A DNA stretch of 64,000 bases from Dermacentor variabilis (taxonomy: Eukaryota > Arthropoda > Arachnida > Ixodida > Ixodidae). Positions within the stretch are counted from its first letter, which is position 1. The number at the start of each line of letters is the position of its first letter. Where the stretch lies: positions 1,674,001-1,738,000 of the forward strand of contig NW_027460346.1 in NCBI RefSeq assembly GCF_050947875.1. Reading direction: 5' to 3'. The position numbers and the translations under genes were made by a program. The notes below the pieces were generated by a model. That model saw nothing but the letters and a program-made list of their open reading frames with translations, did not search any database and was not told the origin of the DNA. Below are positions 20,102 through 34,900 of the stretch, piece after piece.

Positions 20102-23100
20102 TTACAATGAGATACTATATACACGTTGTCCAATATGCGGATGCGCACTGTAGACGAAATGCACGTAAGAGTAATCTTGTCCATACCCAGGGAAAGGTAG
20201 GTGGCGGGTGATTATGTTATGGTACAATGAGATACTATATACACGTTGTCCAATATGCGGATGCGCACTGTAGACGCAATGCACGTAAGAGTAATCTTGT
20301 CCATACCCAGGGAAAGGTAGGTGGCGGGTGATTATGTTATGGTACAATGAGATACTATATACACGTTGTCCAATATGCGGATGCGCACTGTAGACGAAAT
20401 GCACGTAAGAGTAATCTTGTCCATTCCCAGGGAAAGGTAGGTGGCGGGTGATTATGTTATGGTACAATGAGATACTATATACACGTTGTCCAATATGCGG
20501 ATGCGCACTGTAGACGAAATGCACGTAAGAGTAATCTTGTCCATACCCAGGGAAAGGTAGGTGGCGGGTGATTATGTTATGGTACAATGAGATACTATAT
20601 ACACGTTGTCCAATATGCGGATGCGCACTGTAGACGCAATGCACGTAAGAGTAATCTTGTCCATACCCAGGGAAAGGTAGGTGGCGGGTGATTATGTTAT
20701 GGTACAATGAGATGCTATATACACGTTGTCCAATATGTGGATGCGCACTGTAGACGCAATGCACGTAAGAGTAATCTTGTCCATACCCAGGGAAAGCTAG
20801 GTGGCGGGTGATTATGTTATGGTACAATGAGATACTATATACACGTTGTCCAATATGCGGATGCGCACTGTAGACGAAATGCACGTAAGAGTAATCTTGT
20901 CCATACCCAGGGAAAGGTAGGTGGCGGGTGATTATGTTATGGTACAATGAGATACTATATACACGTTGTCCAATATGCGGATGCGCACTGTAGACGAAAT
21001 GAACGTAAGAGTAATCTTGTCCATACCCAGGGAAAGGTAGGTGGCGGGAGATTATGTTATGGTACAATGAGAAACTATATACACGTTGTCCAATATGCGG
21101 ATGCGCACTGTAGACGCAATGCACGTAAGAGTAATCTTGTCCATACCCAGGGAAAGGTAGGTGGCGGGTGATTATGTTATGGTACAATGAGATACTATAT
21201 ACACGTTGTACAATATGCGGATGCGCACTGTAGACGCAACGCACGTAAGAGTAATCTTGTCCATACCCAGGGAAAGGTAGGTGGCGGGTGATTATGTTAT
21301 GGTACAATGAGATACTATATACACGTTGTCCAATATGCGGATGCGCACTGTAGACGAAATGCACGTAAGAGTAATCTTGTCCATACCCAGGGAAAGGTAG
21401 GTGGCGGGTGATTATGTTATGGTACAATGAGATACTATATACACGTTGTCCAATATGCGGATGCGCACTGTAGACGCAATGCACGTAAGAGTAATCTTGT
21501 CCATACCCAGGGAAAGGTAGGTGGCGGGTGATTATGTTATGGTACAATGAGATACTATATACACGTTGTCCAATATGCGGATGCGCACTGTAGACGCAAT
21601 GCACGTAAGAGTAATCTTGTCCATACCCAGGGAAAGGTAGGTGGCGGGTGATTATGTTATGGTACAATGAGATACTATATACACGTTGTCCAATATGCGG
21701 ATGCGCCCTGTAGACGCAATGCACGTAAGAGTAATCTTGTCCATACCCAGGGAAAGGTAGGTGGCGGGTGATTATGTTATGGTGCAATGAGATACTATAT
21801 ACACGTTGTCTAATATGCGGATGCGCACTGTAGACGCAATGCACGTAAGAGTAATCTTGTCCATACCCAGGGAAAGGTAGGTGGCGGGTGATTATGTTAT
21901 GGTACAATGAGTTACTATATACACGTTGTCCAATATGCGGATGCGCACTGTAGACGCAATGCACGTAAGAGTAATCTTGTCCATACCCAGGGAAAGGTAG
22001 GTGGCGGGTGATTATGTTATGGTACAATGAGATACTATATACACGTTGTCCAATATGCGGATGCGCACTGTAGACGCAATGCACGTAAGAGTAATCTTGT
22101 CCATACCCAGGGAAAGGTAGGTGGCGGGTGATTATGTTATGGTACAATGAGATACTATATACACGTTGTCCAATATGCGAATGCGCACTGTAGACGAAAT
22201 GCACGTAAGAGTAATCTTGTCCATACCCAGGGAAAGGTAGGTGGCGGGTGATTATGTTATGGTACAATGAGATACTATATACACGTTGTCCAATATGCGG
22301 ATGCGCACTGTAGACGAAATGCACGTAAGAGTAATCTTGTCCATACCCAGGGAAAGGTAGGTGGCGGGTGATTATGTTATGGTACAATGAGATACTATAT
22401 ACACGTTGTCCAATATGTGGATGCGCACTGTAGACGCATTGCACGTAAGAGTAATCTTATCCATACCCAGGGAAAGGTAGGTGGCGGGTGATTATGTTAT
22501 GGTGCAATGAGATACTATATACACGTTGTCCAATATGCGGATGCGCACTGTAGACGCAATGCACGTAAGAGTAATCTTGTCCATACCCAGGGAAAGGTAG
22601 GTGGCGGGTGATTATGTTATGGTGCAATGAGATACTATATACACGTTGTCCAATATGCGGATGCGCACTGTAGACGCAATGCACGTAAGAGTAATCTTGT
22701 CCATACCCAGGGAAAGGTAGGTGGCGGGTGATTATGTTATGGTGCAATGAGATACTATATACACGTTGTCCAATATGCGGATGCGCACTGTAGACGCAAT
22801 GCACGTAAGAGTAATCTTGTCCATACCCAGGGAAAGGTAGGTTGTGGGTGATTATGTTATGGTACAATGAGATACTATATACACGTTGTCCAATATGCGG
22901 ATGCGCACTGTAGACGCATTGCACGTAAGAGTAATCTTGTCCATACCCAGGGAAAGGTAGGTGGCGGGTGATTGTTATGGTGCAATGAGATACTATATAC
23001 ACGTTGTCCAATATGCGGATGCGCACTGTAGACGCAATGCACGTAAGAGTAATCTTGTCCATACCCAGGGAAAGGTGGGTGGCGGGTGATTATGTTATGG

Positions 23101-23459
23101 TACAATGAGATACTATATACACGTTGTCCAATATGCGGATGCGCACTGTAGACGCAATGCACGTAAGAGTAATCTTGTCCATACCCAGGGAAAGGTAGGT
23201 GGCGGGTGATTATGTTACGGTGCAATGAGATACTGTATACACGTTGTCCAATATGCGGATGCGCACTGTAGACGCAATGCACGTAAGAGTAATCTTGTCC
23301 ATACCCAGGGAAAGGTAGGTGGCGGGTGATTATGTTATGGTGCAATGAGATACTATATACACGTTGTCCAATATGCGGATGCGCACTGTAGACGCAATGC
23401 ACGTAAGAGTAATCTTGTCCATACCCAGGGAAAGGTAGGTGGCGGGTGATTATGTTATG
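20102..23459. repeat. Higher-order block A0 (partial copy)
   Basis: It aligns with the latter part of A1 at a constant 5,518-bp offset: GATGCTAT at 20,711 vs 26,229, GTTGTACAATA at 21,204 vs 26,722, and CTTATCC at 22,456 vs 27,974. Its first monomer carries the GTTATGTTACAATG variant that also begins the next blocks. Confidence 0.85.
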
Positions 23460-26400
23460 TTACAATGAGATACTATATACACGTTGTCCAATATGCGGAT
23501 GCGCACTGTAGACGAAATGCACGTAAGAGTAATCTTGTCCATACCCAGGGAAAGGTAGGTGGCGGGTGATTAGGTTATGGTACAATGAGATACTATATAC
23601 ACGTTGTCCAATATGCGGATGCGCACTGTAGACGCAATGCACGTAAGAGTAATCTTGTCCATACCCAGGGAAAGGTAGGTGGCGGGTGATTATGTTATGG
23701 TACAATGAGATACTATATACACGTTGTCCAATATGCGGATGCGCACTGTAGACGCAATGCACGTAAGAGTAATCTTGTCCATACCCAGGGAAAGGTCGGT
23801 GGCGGGTGATTATGTTATGGTACAATGAGATACTATATACACTTTGTCCAATATGTGGATGCGCACTGTGGACGCAATGCACGTAAGAGTAATCTTGTCC
23901 ATACGCAGGGAAAGGTGGGTGGCGGGTGATTATGTTATGGTACAATGAGATACTATATACACGTTGTCCAATATGCGGATGCGCACTGTAGACGCAATGC
24001 ACGTAAGAGTAATCTTGTCCATACCCAGGGAAAGGTAGGTGGCGGGTGATTATGTTATGGTACAATGAGATACTATATACACGTTGTCCAATATGCGGAT
24101 GCGCACTGTAGACGCAATGCACGTAAGAGTAATCTTGTCCATACCCAGGGAAAGGTAGGTGGCGGGTGATTATGTTATGGTGCAATGAGATACTATACAC
24201 ACGTTGTCCAATATGCGGATGCGCACTGTAGACGCAATGCACGTAAGAGTAATCTTGTCCATACCCAGGGAAAGGTAGGTGGCGGGTGATTATGTTATGG
24301 TACAATGAGATACTATATACACGTTGTCCAATATGCGGATGCGCACTGTAGACGCAATGCACGTAAGAGTAATCTTGTCCATACCCAGGGAAAGGTAGGT
24401 GGCGGGTGATTATGTTATGGTACAATGAGATACTATATACACGTTGTCCAATATGTGGATGCGCACTGTAGACGCAATGCACGTAAGAGTAATCTTGTCC
24501 ATACCCAGGGAAAGGTAGGTGGCGGGTGATTATGTTATGGTACAATGAGATACTATATACACGTTGTCCAATATGTGGATGCTCACTGTAGACGCAATGC
24601 ACGTAAGAGTAATCTTGTCCATACCCAGGGAAAGGTAGGTGGCGGGTGATTATGTTATGGTACAATGAGATACCATATACACGTTGTCCAATATGCGGAT
24701 GCACACTGTAGACGCAATGCACGTAAGAGTAATCTTGTCCATACCCAGGGAAAGGTAGGTGGCGGGTGATTATGTTATGGTACAATGAGATACTATATAC
24801 ACGTTGTCCAATATGTGGATGCGCACTGTAGACGCAATGCACGTAAGAGTAATCTTGTCCATACTCAGGGAAAGGAAGGTGGCGGGTGATTATGTTATGG
24901 TACAATGAGATACTATATACACGTTGTCCAATATGCGGATGCGCACTGTAGACGCAATGCACGTAAGAGTAATCTTGTCCATACCCAGGGAAAGGTAGGT
25001 GGCGGGTGATTATGTTATGGTACAATGAGATACTATATACACGTTGTCCAATATGCGGATGCACACTGTAGACGCAATGCACGTAAGAGTAATCTTGTCC
25101 ATACCCAGGGAAAGGTAGGTGGCGGGTGATTATGTTATGGTACAATGAGATACGATATACACGTTGTCCAATATGTGGATGCGCACTGTAGACGCAATGC
25201 ACGTAAGAGTAATCTTGTCCATACCCAGGGAAAGGTAGGTGGCGGGTGATTATGTTATGGTACAATGAGATACTATATACACGTTGTCCAATATGTGGAT
25301 GCGCACTGTAGACGCAATGCACGTAAGAGTAATCTTGTCCATACCCAGGGAAAGGTAGGTGGCGGGTGATTATGTTATGGTACAATGAGATACTATATAC
25401 ACGTTGTCCAATATGCGGATGCGCACTGTAGACGCAATGCACGTAAGAGTAATCTTGTCCATACCCAGGGAAAGGTAGGTGGCGGGTGATTATGTTATGG
25501 TACAATGAGATACTATATACACGTTGTCCAATATGTGGATGCGCACTGTAGACGCAATGCACGTAAGAGTAATCTTGTCCATACCCAGGGAAAGGTAGGT
25601 GGCGGGTGATTATGTTATGGTACAATGAGATACTATATACACGTTGTCCAATATGCGGATGCGCACTGTAGACGAAATGCACGTAAGAGTAATCTTGTCC
25701 ATACCCAGGGAAAGGTAGGTGGCGGGTGATTATGTTATGGTACAATGAGATACTATATACACGTTGTCCAATATGCGGATGCGCACTGTAGACGCAATGC
25801 ACGTAAGAGTAATCTTGTCCATACCCAGGGAAAGGTAGGTGGCGGGTGATTATGTTATGGTACAATGAGATACTATATACACGTTGTCCAATATGCGGAT
25901 GCGCACTGTAGACGCAATGCACGTAAGAGTAATCTTGTCCATACCCAGGGAAAGGTAGGTGGCGGGTGATTATGTTATGGTACAATGAGATACTATATAC
26001 ACGTTGTCCAATATGCGGATGCACACTGTAGACGCAATGCACGTAAGAGTAATCTTGTCCATACCCAGGGAAAGGTAGGTGGCGGGTGATTATGTTATGG
26101 TACAATGAGATACTATATACACGTTGTCCAATATGCGGATGCGCACTGTAGACGCAATGCACGTAAGAGTAATCTTGTCCATACCCAGGGAAAGGTAGGT
26201 GACGGGTGATTATGTTATGGTACAATGAGATGCTATATACACGTTGTCCAATATGTGGATGCGCACTGTAGACGCAATGCACGTAAGAGTAATCTTGTCC
26301 ATACCCAGGGAAAGGTAGGTGGCGGGTGATTATGTTATGGTACAATGAGATACTATATACACGTTGTCCAATTTGCGGATGCGCACTGTAGACGAAATGC

Positions 26401-28977
26401 ACGTAAGAGTAATCTTGTCCATACCCAGGGAAAGGTAGGTGGCGGGTGATTATGTTATGGTACAATGAGATACTATATACACGTTGTCCAATATGCGGAT
26501 GCGCACTGTAGACGAAATGAACGTAAGAGTAATCTTGTCCATACCCAGGGAAAGGTAGGTGGCGGGTGATTATGTTATGGTACAATGAGAAACTATATAC
26601 ACGTTGTCCAATATGCGGATGCGCACTGTAGACGCAATGCACGTAAGAGTAATCTTGTCCATACCCAGGGAAAGGTAGGTGGCGGGTGATTATGTTATGG
26701 TACAATGAGATACTATATACACGTTGTACAATATGCGGATGCGCACTGTAGACGCAACGCACGTAAGAGTAATCTTGTCCATACCCAGGGAAAGGTAGGT
26801 GGCGGGTGATTATGTTATGGTACAATGAGATACTATATACACGTTGTCCAATATGCGGATGCGCACTGTAGACGAAATGCACGTAAGAGTAATCTTGTCC
26901 ATACCCAGGGAAAGGTAGGTGGCGGGTGATTATGTTATGGTGCAATGAGATACTATATACACGTTGTCCAATATGCGGATGCGCACTGTAGACGCAATGC
27001 ACGTAAGAGTAATCTTGTCCATACCCAGGGAAAGGTAGGTGGCGGGTGATTATGTTATGGTACAATGAGATACTATATACACGTTGTCCAATATGCGGAT
27101 GCGCACTGTAGACGCAATGCACGTAAGAGTAATCTTGTCCATACCCAGGGAAAGGTAGGTGGCGGGTGATTATGTTATGGTACAATGAGATACTATATAC
27201 ACGTTGTCCAATATGCGGATGCGCACTGTAGACGCAATGCACGTAAGAGTAATCTTGTCCATACCCAGGGAAAGGTAGGTGGCGGGTGATTATGTTATGG
27301 TACAATGAGATACTATATACACGTTGTCCAATATGCGGATGCGCCCTGTAGACGCAATGCACGTAAGAGTAATCTTGTCCATACCCAGGGAAAGGTAGGT
27401 GGCGGGTGATTATGTTATGGTGCAATGAGATACTATATACACGTTGTCTAATATGCGGATGCGCACTGTAGACGCAATGCACGTAAGAGTAATCTTGTCC
27501 ATACCCAGGGAAAGGTAGGTGGCGGGTGATTATGTTATGGTACAATGAGTTACTATATACACGTTGTCCAATATGCGGATGCGCACTGTCGACGCAATGC
27601 ACGTAAGAGTAATCTTGTCCATACCCAGGGAAAGGTAGGTGGCGGGTGATTATGTTATGGTACAATGAGATACTATATACACGTTGTCCAATATGCGAAT
27701 GCGCACTGTAGACGAAATGCACGTAAGAGTAATATTGTCCATACCCAGGGAAAGGTAGGTGGCGGGTGATTATGTTATGGTACAATGAGATACTATATAC
27801 ACGTTGTCCAATATGCGGATGCGCACTGTAGACGAAATGCACGTAAGAGTAATCTTGTCCATACCCAGGGAAAGGTAGGTGGCGGGTGATTATGTTATGG
27901 TACAATGAGATACTATATACACGTTGTCCAATATGTGGATGCGCACTGTAGACGCATTGCACGTAAGAGTAATCTTATCCATACCCAGGGAAAGGTAGGT
28001 GGCGGGTGATTATGTTATGGTGCAATGAGATACTATATACACGTTGTCCAATATGCGGATGCGCACTGTAGACGCAATGCACGTAAGAGTAATCTTGTCC
28101 ATACCCAGGGAAAGGTAGGTGGCGGGTGATTATGTTATGGTGCAATGAGATACTATATACACGTTGTCCAATATGCGGATGCGCACTGTAGACGCAATGC
28201 ACGTAAGAGTAATCTTGTCCATACCCAGGGAAAGGTAGGTGGCGGGTGATTATGTTATGGTACAATGAGATACTATATACACGTTGTCCAATATGCGGAT
28301 GCGCACTGTAGACGCAATGCACGTAAGAGTAATCTTATCCATACCCAGGGAAAGGTAGGTGGCGGGTGATTATGTTATGGTGCAATGAGATACTATATAC
28401 ACGTTGTCCAATATGCGGATGCGCACTGTAGACGCAATGCACGTAAGAGTAATCTTGTCCATACCCAGGGAAAGGTAGGTGGCGGGTGATTATGTTATGG
28501 TGCAATGAGATACTATATACACGTTGTCCAATATGCGGATGCGCACTGTAGACGCAATGCACGTAAGAGTAATCTTGTCCATACCCAGGGAAAGGTAGGT
28601 TGTGGGTGATTATGTTATGGTACAATGAGATACTATATACACGTTGTCCAATATGCGGATGCGCACTGTAGACGCATTGCACATAAGAGTAATCTTGTCC
28701 ATACCCAGGGAAAGGTAGGTGGCGGGTGATTGTTATGGTGCAATGAGATACTATATACACGTTGTCCAATATGCGGATGCGCACTGTAGACGCAATGCAC
28801 GTAAGAGTAATCTTGTCCATACCCAGGGAAAGGTGGGTGGCGGGTGATTATGTTATGGTACAATGAGATACTATATACACGTTGTCCAATATGCGGATGC
28901 GCACTGTAGACGCAATGCACGTAAGAGTAATCTTGTCCATACCCAGGGAAAGGTAGGTGGCGGGTGATTATGTTATG
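23460..28977. repeat. Higher-order block A1 (5,518 bp, 46 monomers less 2 bases)
   Basis: It is bounded by the rare GTTATGTTACAATG monomer at 23,460 and 28,978. It has diagnostic variants at fixed offsets, for example AAAGGTCGGTGG 337 bp from the start and a CACTTTGTCC monomer just after. One monomer near 28,731 lacks two bases. Confidence 0.85.
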
Positions 28978-31900
28978 TTACAATGAGATACTATATACAC
29001 GTTGTCCAATATGCGGATGCGCACTGTAGACGAAATGCACGTAAGAGTAATCTTGTCCATACCCAGGGAAAGGTAGGTGGCGGGTGATTATGTTATGGTA
29101 CAATGAGATACTATATACACGTTGTCCAATATGCGGATGCGCACTGTAGACGCAATGCACGTAAGAGTAATCTTGTCCATACCCAGGGAAAGGTAGGTGG
29201 CGGGTGATTATGTTATGGTACAATGAGATACTATATACACGTTGTCCAATATGCGGATGCGCACTGTAGACGCAATGCACGTAAGAGTAATCTTGTCCAT
29301 ACCCAGGGAAAGGTCGGTGGCGGGTGATTATGTTATGGTACAATGAGATACTATATACACTTTGTCCAATATGTGGATGCGCACTGTGGACGCAATGCAC
29401 GTAAGAGTAATCTTGTCCATACCCAGGGAAAGGTGGGTGGCGGGTGATTATGTTATGGTACAATGAGATACTATATACACGTTGTCCAATATGCGGATGC
29501 GCACTGTAGACGCAATGCACGTAAGAGTAATCTTGTCCATACCCAGGGAAAGGTAGGTGGCGGGTGATTATGTTATGGTACAATGAGATACTATATACAC
29601 GTTGTCCAATATGCGGATGCGCACTGTAGACGCAATGCACGTAAGAGTAATCTTGTCCATACCCAGGGAAGGGTAGGTGGCGGGTGATTATGTTATGGTG
29701 CAATGAGATACTATACACACGTTGTCCAATATGCGGATGCGCACTGTAGACGCAATGCACGTAAGAGTAATCTTGTCCATACCCAGGGAAAGGTAGGTGG
29801 CGGGTGATTATGTTATGGTACAATGAGATACTATATACACGTTGTCCAATATGCGGATGCGCACTGTAGACGCAATGCACGTAAGAGTAATCTTGTCCAT
29901 ACCCAGGGAAAGGTAGGTGGCGGGTGATTATGTTATGGTACAATGAGATACTATATACACGTTGTCCAATATGCGGATGCACACTGTAGACGCAATGCAC
30001 GTAAGAGTAATCTTGTCCATACCCAGGGAAAGGTAGGTGGCGGGTGATTATGTTATGGTACAATGAGATACTATATACACGTTGTCCAATATGTGGATGC
30101 GCACTGTAGACGCAATGCACGTAAGAGTAATCTTGTCCATACCCAGGGAAAGGTAGGTGGCGGGTGATTATGTTATGGTACAATGAGATACTATATACAC
30201 GTTGTCCAATATGTGGATGCGCACTGTAGACGCAATGCACGTAAGAGTAATCTTGTCCATACCCAGGGAAAGGTAGGTGGCGGGTGATTATGTTATGGTA
30301 CAATGAGATACCATATACACGTTGTCCAATATGCGGATGCACACTGTAGACGCAATGCACGTAAGAGTAATCTTGTCCATACCCAGGGAAAGGTAGGTGG
30401 CGGGTGATTATGTTATGGTACAATGAGATACTATATACACGTTGTCCAATATGTGGATGCGCACTGTAGACGCAATGCACGTAAGAGTAATCTTGTCCAT
30501 ACTCTGGGAAAGGAAGGTGGCGGGTGATTATGTTATGGTACAATGAGATACTATATACACGTTGTCCAATATGCGGATGCGCACTGTAGACGCAATGCAC
30601 GTAAGAGTAATCTTGTCCATACCCAGGGAAAGGTAGGTGGCGGGTGATTATGTTATGGTACAATGAGATACTATATACACGTTGTCCAATATGCGGATGC
30701 ACACTGTAGACGCAATGCACGTAAGAGTAATCTTGTCCATACCCAGGGAAAGGTAGGTGGCGGGTGATTATGTTATGGTACAATGAGATACTATATACAC
30801 GTTGTCCAATATGTGGATGCGCACTGTAGACGCAATGCACGTAAGAGTAATCTTGTCCATACCCAGGGAAAGGTAGGTGGCGGGTGATTATGTTATGGTA
30901 CAATGAGATACTATATACACGTTGTCCAATATGTGGATGCGCACTGTAGACGCAATGCACGTAAGAGTAATCTTGTCCATACCCAGGGAAAGGTAGGTGG
31001 CGGGTGATTATGTTATGGTACAATGAGATACTATATACACGTTGTCCAATATGCGGATGCGCACTGTAGACGCAATGCACGTAAGAGTAATCTTGTCCAT
31101 ACCCAGGGAAAGGTAGGTGGCGGGTGATTATGTTATGGTACAATGAGATACTATATACACGTTGTCCAATATGTGGATGCGCACTGTAGACGCAATGCAC
31201 GTAAGAGTAATCTTGTCCATACCCAGGGAAAGGTAGGTGGCGGGTGATTATGTTATGGTACAATGAGATACTATATACACGTTGTCCAATATGTGGATGC
31301 GCACTGTAGACGCAATGCACGTAAGAGTAATCTTGTCCATACCCAGGGAAAGGTAGGTGGCGGGTGATTATGTTATGGTACAATGAGATACTATATACAC
31401 GTTGTCCAATATGCGGATGCGCACTGTAGACGCAATGCACGTAAGAGTAATCTTGTCCATACCCAGGGAAAGGTAGGTGGCGGGTGATTATGTTATGGTA
31501 CAATGAGATACTATATACACGTTGTCCAATATGTGGATGCGCACTGTAGACGCAATGCAAGTAAGAGTAATCTTGTCCATACCCAGGGAAAGGTAGGTGG
31601 CGGGTGATTATGTTATGGTACAATGAGATACTATATACACGTTGTCCAATATGCGGATGCGCACTGTAGACGAAATGCACGTAAGAGTAATCTTGTCCAT
31701 ACCCAGGGAAAGGTAGGTGGCGGGTGATTATGTTATGGTACAATGAGATACTATATACACGTTGTCCAATATGCGGATGCGCACTGTAGACGCAATGCAC
31801 GTAAGAGTAATCTTGTCCATACCCAGGGAAAGGTAGGTGGCGGGTGATTATGTTATGGTACAATGAGATACTATATACACGTTGTCCAATATGCGGATGC

Positions 31901-34900
31901 GCACTGTAGACGCAATGCACGTAAGAGTAATCTTGTCCATACCCAGGGAAAGGTAGGTGGCGGGTGATTATGTTATGGTACAATGAGATACTATATACAC
32001 GTTGTCCAATATGCGGATGCACACTGTAGACGCAATGCACGTAAGAGTAATCTTGTCCATACCCAGGGAAAGGTAGGTGGCGGGTGATTATGTTATGGTA
32101 CAATGAGATACTATATACACGTTGTCCAATATGCGGATGCGCACTGTAGACGCAATGCACGTAAGAGTAATCTTGTCCATACCCAGGGAAAGGTAGGTGA
32201 CGGGTGATTATGTTATGGTACAATGAGATGCTATATACACGTTGTCCAATATGTGGATGCGCACTGTAGACGCAATGGACGTAAGAGTAATCTTGTCCAT
32301 ACCCAGGGAAAGGTAGGTGGCGGGTGATTATGTTATGGTACAATGAGATACTATATACACGTTGTCCAATTTGCGGATGCGCACTGTAGACGAAATGCAC
32401 GTAAGAGTAATCTTGTCCATACCCAGGGAAAGGTAGGTGGCGGGTGATTATGTTATGGTACAATGAGATACTATATACACGTTGTCCAATATGCGGATGC
32501 GCACTGTAGACGAAATGAACGTAAGAGTAATCTTGTCCATACCCAGGGAAAGGTAGGTGGCGGGTGATTATGTTATGGTACAATGAGAAACTATATACAC
32601 GTTGTCCAATATGCGGATGCGCACTGTAGACGCAATGCACGTAAGAGTAATCTTGTCCATACCCAGGGAAAGGTAGGTGGCGGGTGATTATGTTATGGTA
32701 CAATGAGATAATATATACACGTTGTACAATATGCGGATGCGCACTGTAGACGCAACGCACGTAAGAGTAATCTTGTCCATACCCAGGGAAAGGTAGGTGG
32801 CGGGTGATTATGTTATGGTACAATGAGATACTATATACACGTTGTCCAATATGCGGATGCGCACTGTAGACGAAATGCACGTAAGAGTAATCTTGTCCAT
32901 ACCCAGGGAAAGGTAGGTGGCGGGTGATTATGTTATGGTACAATGAGATACTATATACACGTTGTCCAATATGCGGATGCGCACTGTAGACGCAATGCAC
33001 GTAAGAGTAATCTTGTCCATACCCAGGGAAAGGTAGGTGGCGGGTGATTATGTTATGGTACAATGATATACTATATACACGTTGTCCAATATGCGGATGC
33101 GCACTGTAGACGCAATGCACGTAAGAGTAATCTTGTCCATACCCAGGGAAAGGTAGGTGGCGGGTGATTATGTTATGGTACAATGAGATACTATATACAC
33201 GTTGTCCAATATGCGGATGCGCACTGTAGACGCAATGCACGTAAGAGTAATCTTGTCCATACCCAGGGAAAGGTAGGTGGCGGGTGATTATGTTATGGTA
33301 CAATGAGATACTATATACACGTTGTCCAATATGCGGATGCGCCCTGTAGACGCAATGCACGTAAGAGTAATCTTGTCCATACCCAGGGAAAGGTAGGTGG
33401 CGGGTGATTATGTTATGGTGCAATGAGATACTATATACACGTTGTCTAATATGCGGATGCGCACTGTAGACGCAATGCACGTAAGAGTAATCTTGTCCAT
33501 ACCCAGGGAAAGGTAGGTGGCGGGTGATTATGTTATGGTACAATGAGTTACTATATACACGTTGTCCAATATGCGGATGCGCACTGTAGACGCAATGCAC
33601 GTAAGAGTAATCTTGTCCATACCCAGGGAAAGGTAGGTGGCGGGTGATTATGTTATGGTACAATGAGATACTATATACACGTTGTCCAATATGCGAATGC
33701 GCACTGTAGACGAAATGCACGTAAGAGTAATCTTGTCCATACCCAGGGAAAGGTAGGTGGCGGGTGATTATGTTATGGTACAATGAGATACTATATACAC
33801 GTTGTCCAATATGCGGATGCGCACTGTAGACGAAATGCACGTAAGAGTAATCTTGTCCATACCCAGGGAAAGGTAGGTGGCGGGTGATTATGTTATGGTA
33901 CAATGAGATACTATATACACGTTGTCCAATATGTGGATGCGCACTGTAGACGCATTGCACGTAAGAGTAATCTTATCCATACCCAGGGAAAGGTAGGTGG
34001 CGGGTGATTATGTTATGGTGCAATGAGATACTATATACACGTTGTCCAATATGCGGATGCGCACTGTAGACGCAATGCACGTAAGAGTAATCTTGTCCAT
34101 ACCCAGGGAAAGGTAGGTGGCGGGTGATTATGTTATGGTGCAATGAGATACTATATACACGTTGTCCAATATGCGGATGCGCACTGTAGACGCAATGCAC
34201 GTAAGAGTAATCTTGTCCATACCCAGGGAAAGGTAGGTGGCGGGTGATTATGTTATGGTACAATGAGATACTATATACACGTTGTCCAATATGCGGATGC
34301 GCACTGTAGACGCAATGCACGTAAGAGTAATCTTATCCATACCCAGGGAAAGGTAGGTGGCGGGTGATTATGTTATGGTACAATGAGATACTATATACAC
34401 GTTGTCCAATATGCGGATGCACACTGTAGACGCAATGCACGTAAGAGTAATCTTGTCCATACCCAGGGAAAGGTAGGTGGCGGGTGATTATGTTATGGTA
34501 CAATGAGATACTATATACACGTTGTCCAATATGCGGATGCGCACTGTAGACGCAATGCACGTAAGAGTAATCTTGTCCATACCCAGGGAAAGGTAGGTGA
34601 CGGGTGATTATGTTATGGTACAATGAGATGCTATATACACGTTGTCCAATATGTGGATGCGCACTGTAGACGCAATGCACGTAAGAGTAATCTTGTCCAT
34701 ACCCAGGGAAAGGTAGGTGGCGGGTGATTATGTTATGGTACAATGAGATACTATATACACGTTGTCCAATTTGCGGATGCGCACTGTAGACGAAATGCAC
34801 GTAAGAGTAATCTTGTCCATACCCAGGGAAAGGTAGGTGGCGGGTGATTATGTTATGGTACAATGAGATACTATATACACGTTGTCCAATATGCGGATGC

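Noticed and set aside
20947..21171. Plus-strand 68-74-codon frames within the satellite (repeated many times)
   Set aside because: These arise in monomers where a TGA or TAA is lost by a single variant; they are shadows of the repeat.
28978..33960. Giant antisense 1,660-codon frame as a repeat-protein gene
   Set aside because: It is a direct result of a 120-bp period with one open antisense frame. There is no unique amino or carboxy domain, no promoter or splice context, most common variants change amino acids, and frames start and stop at arbitrary monomer variants.
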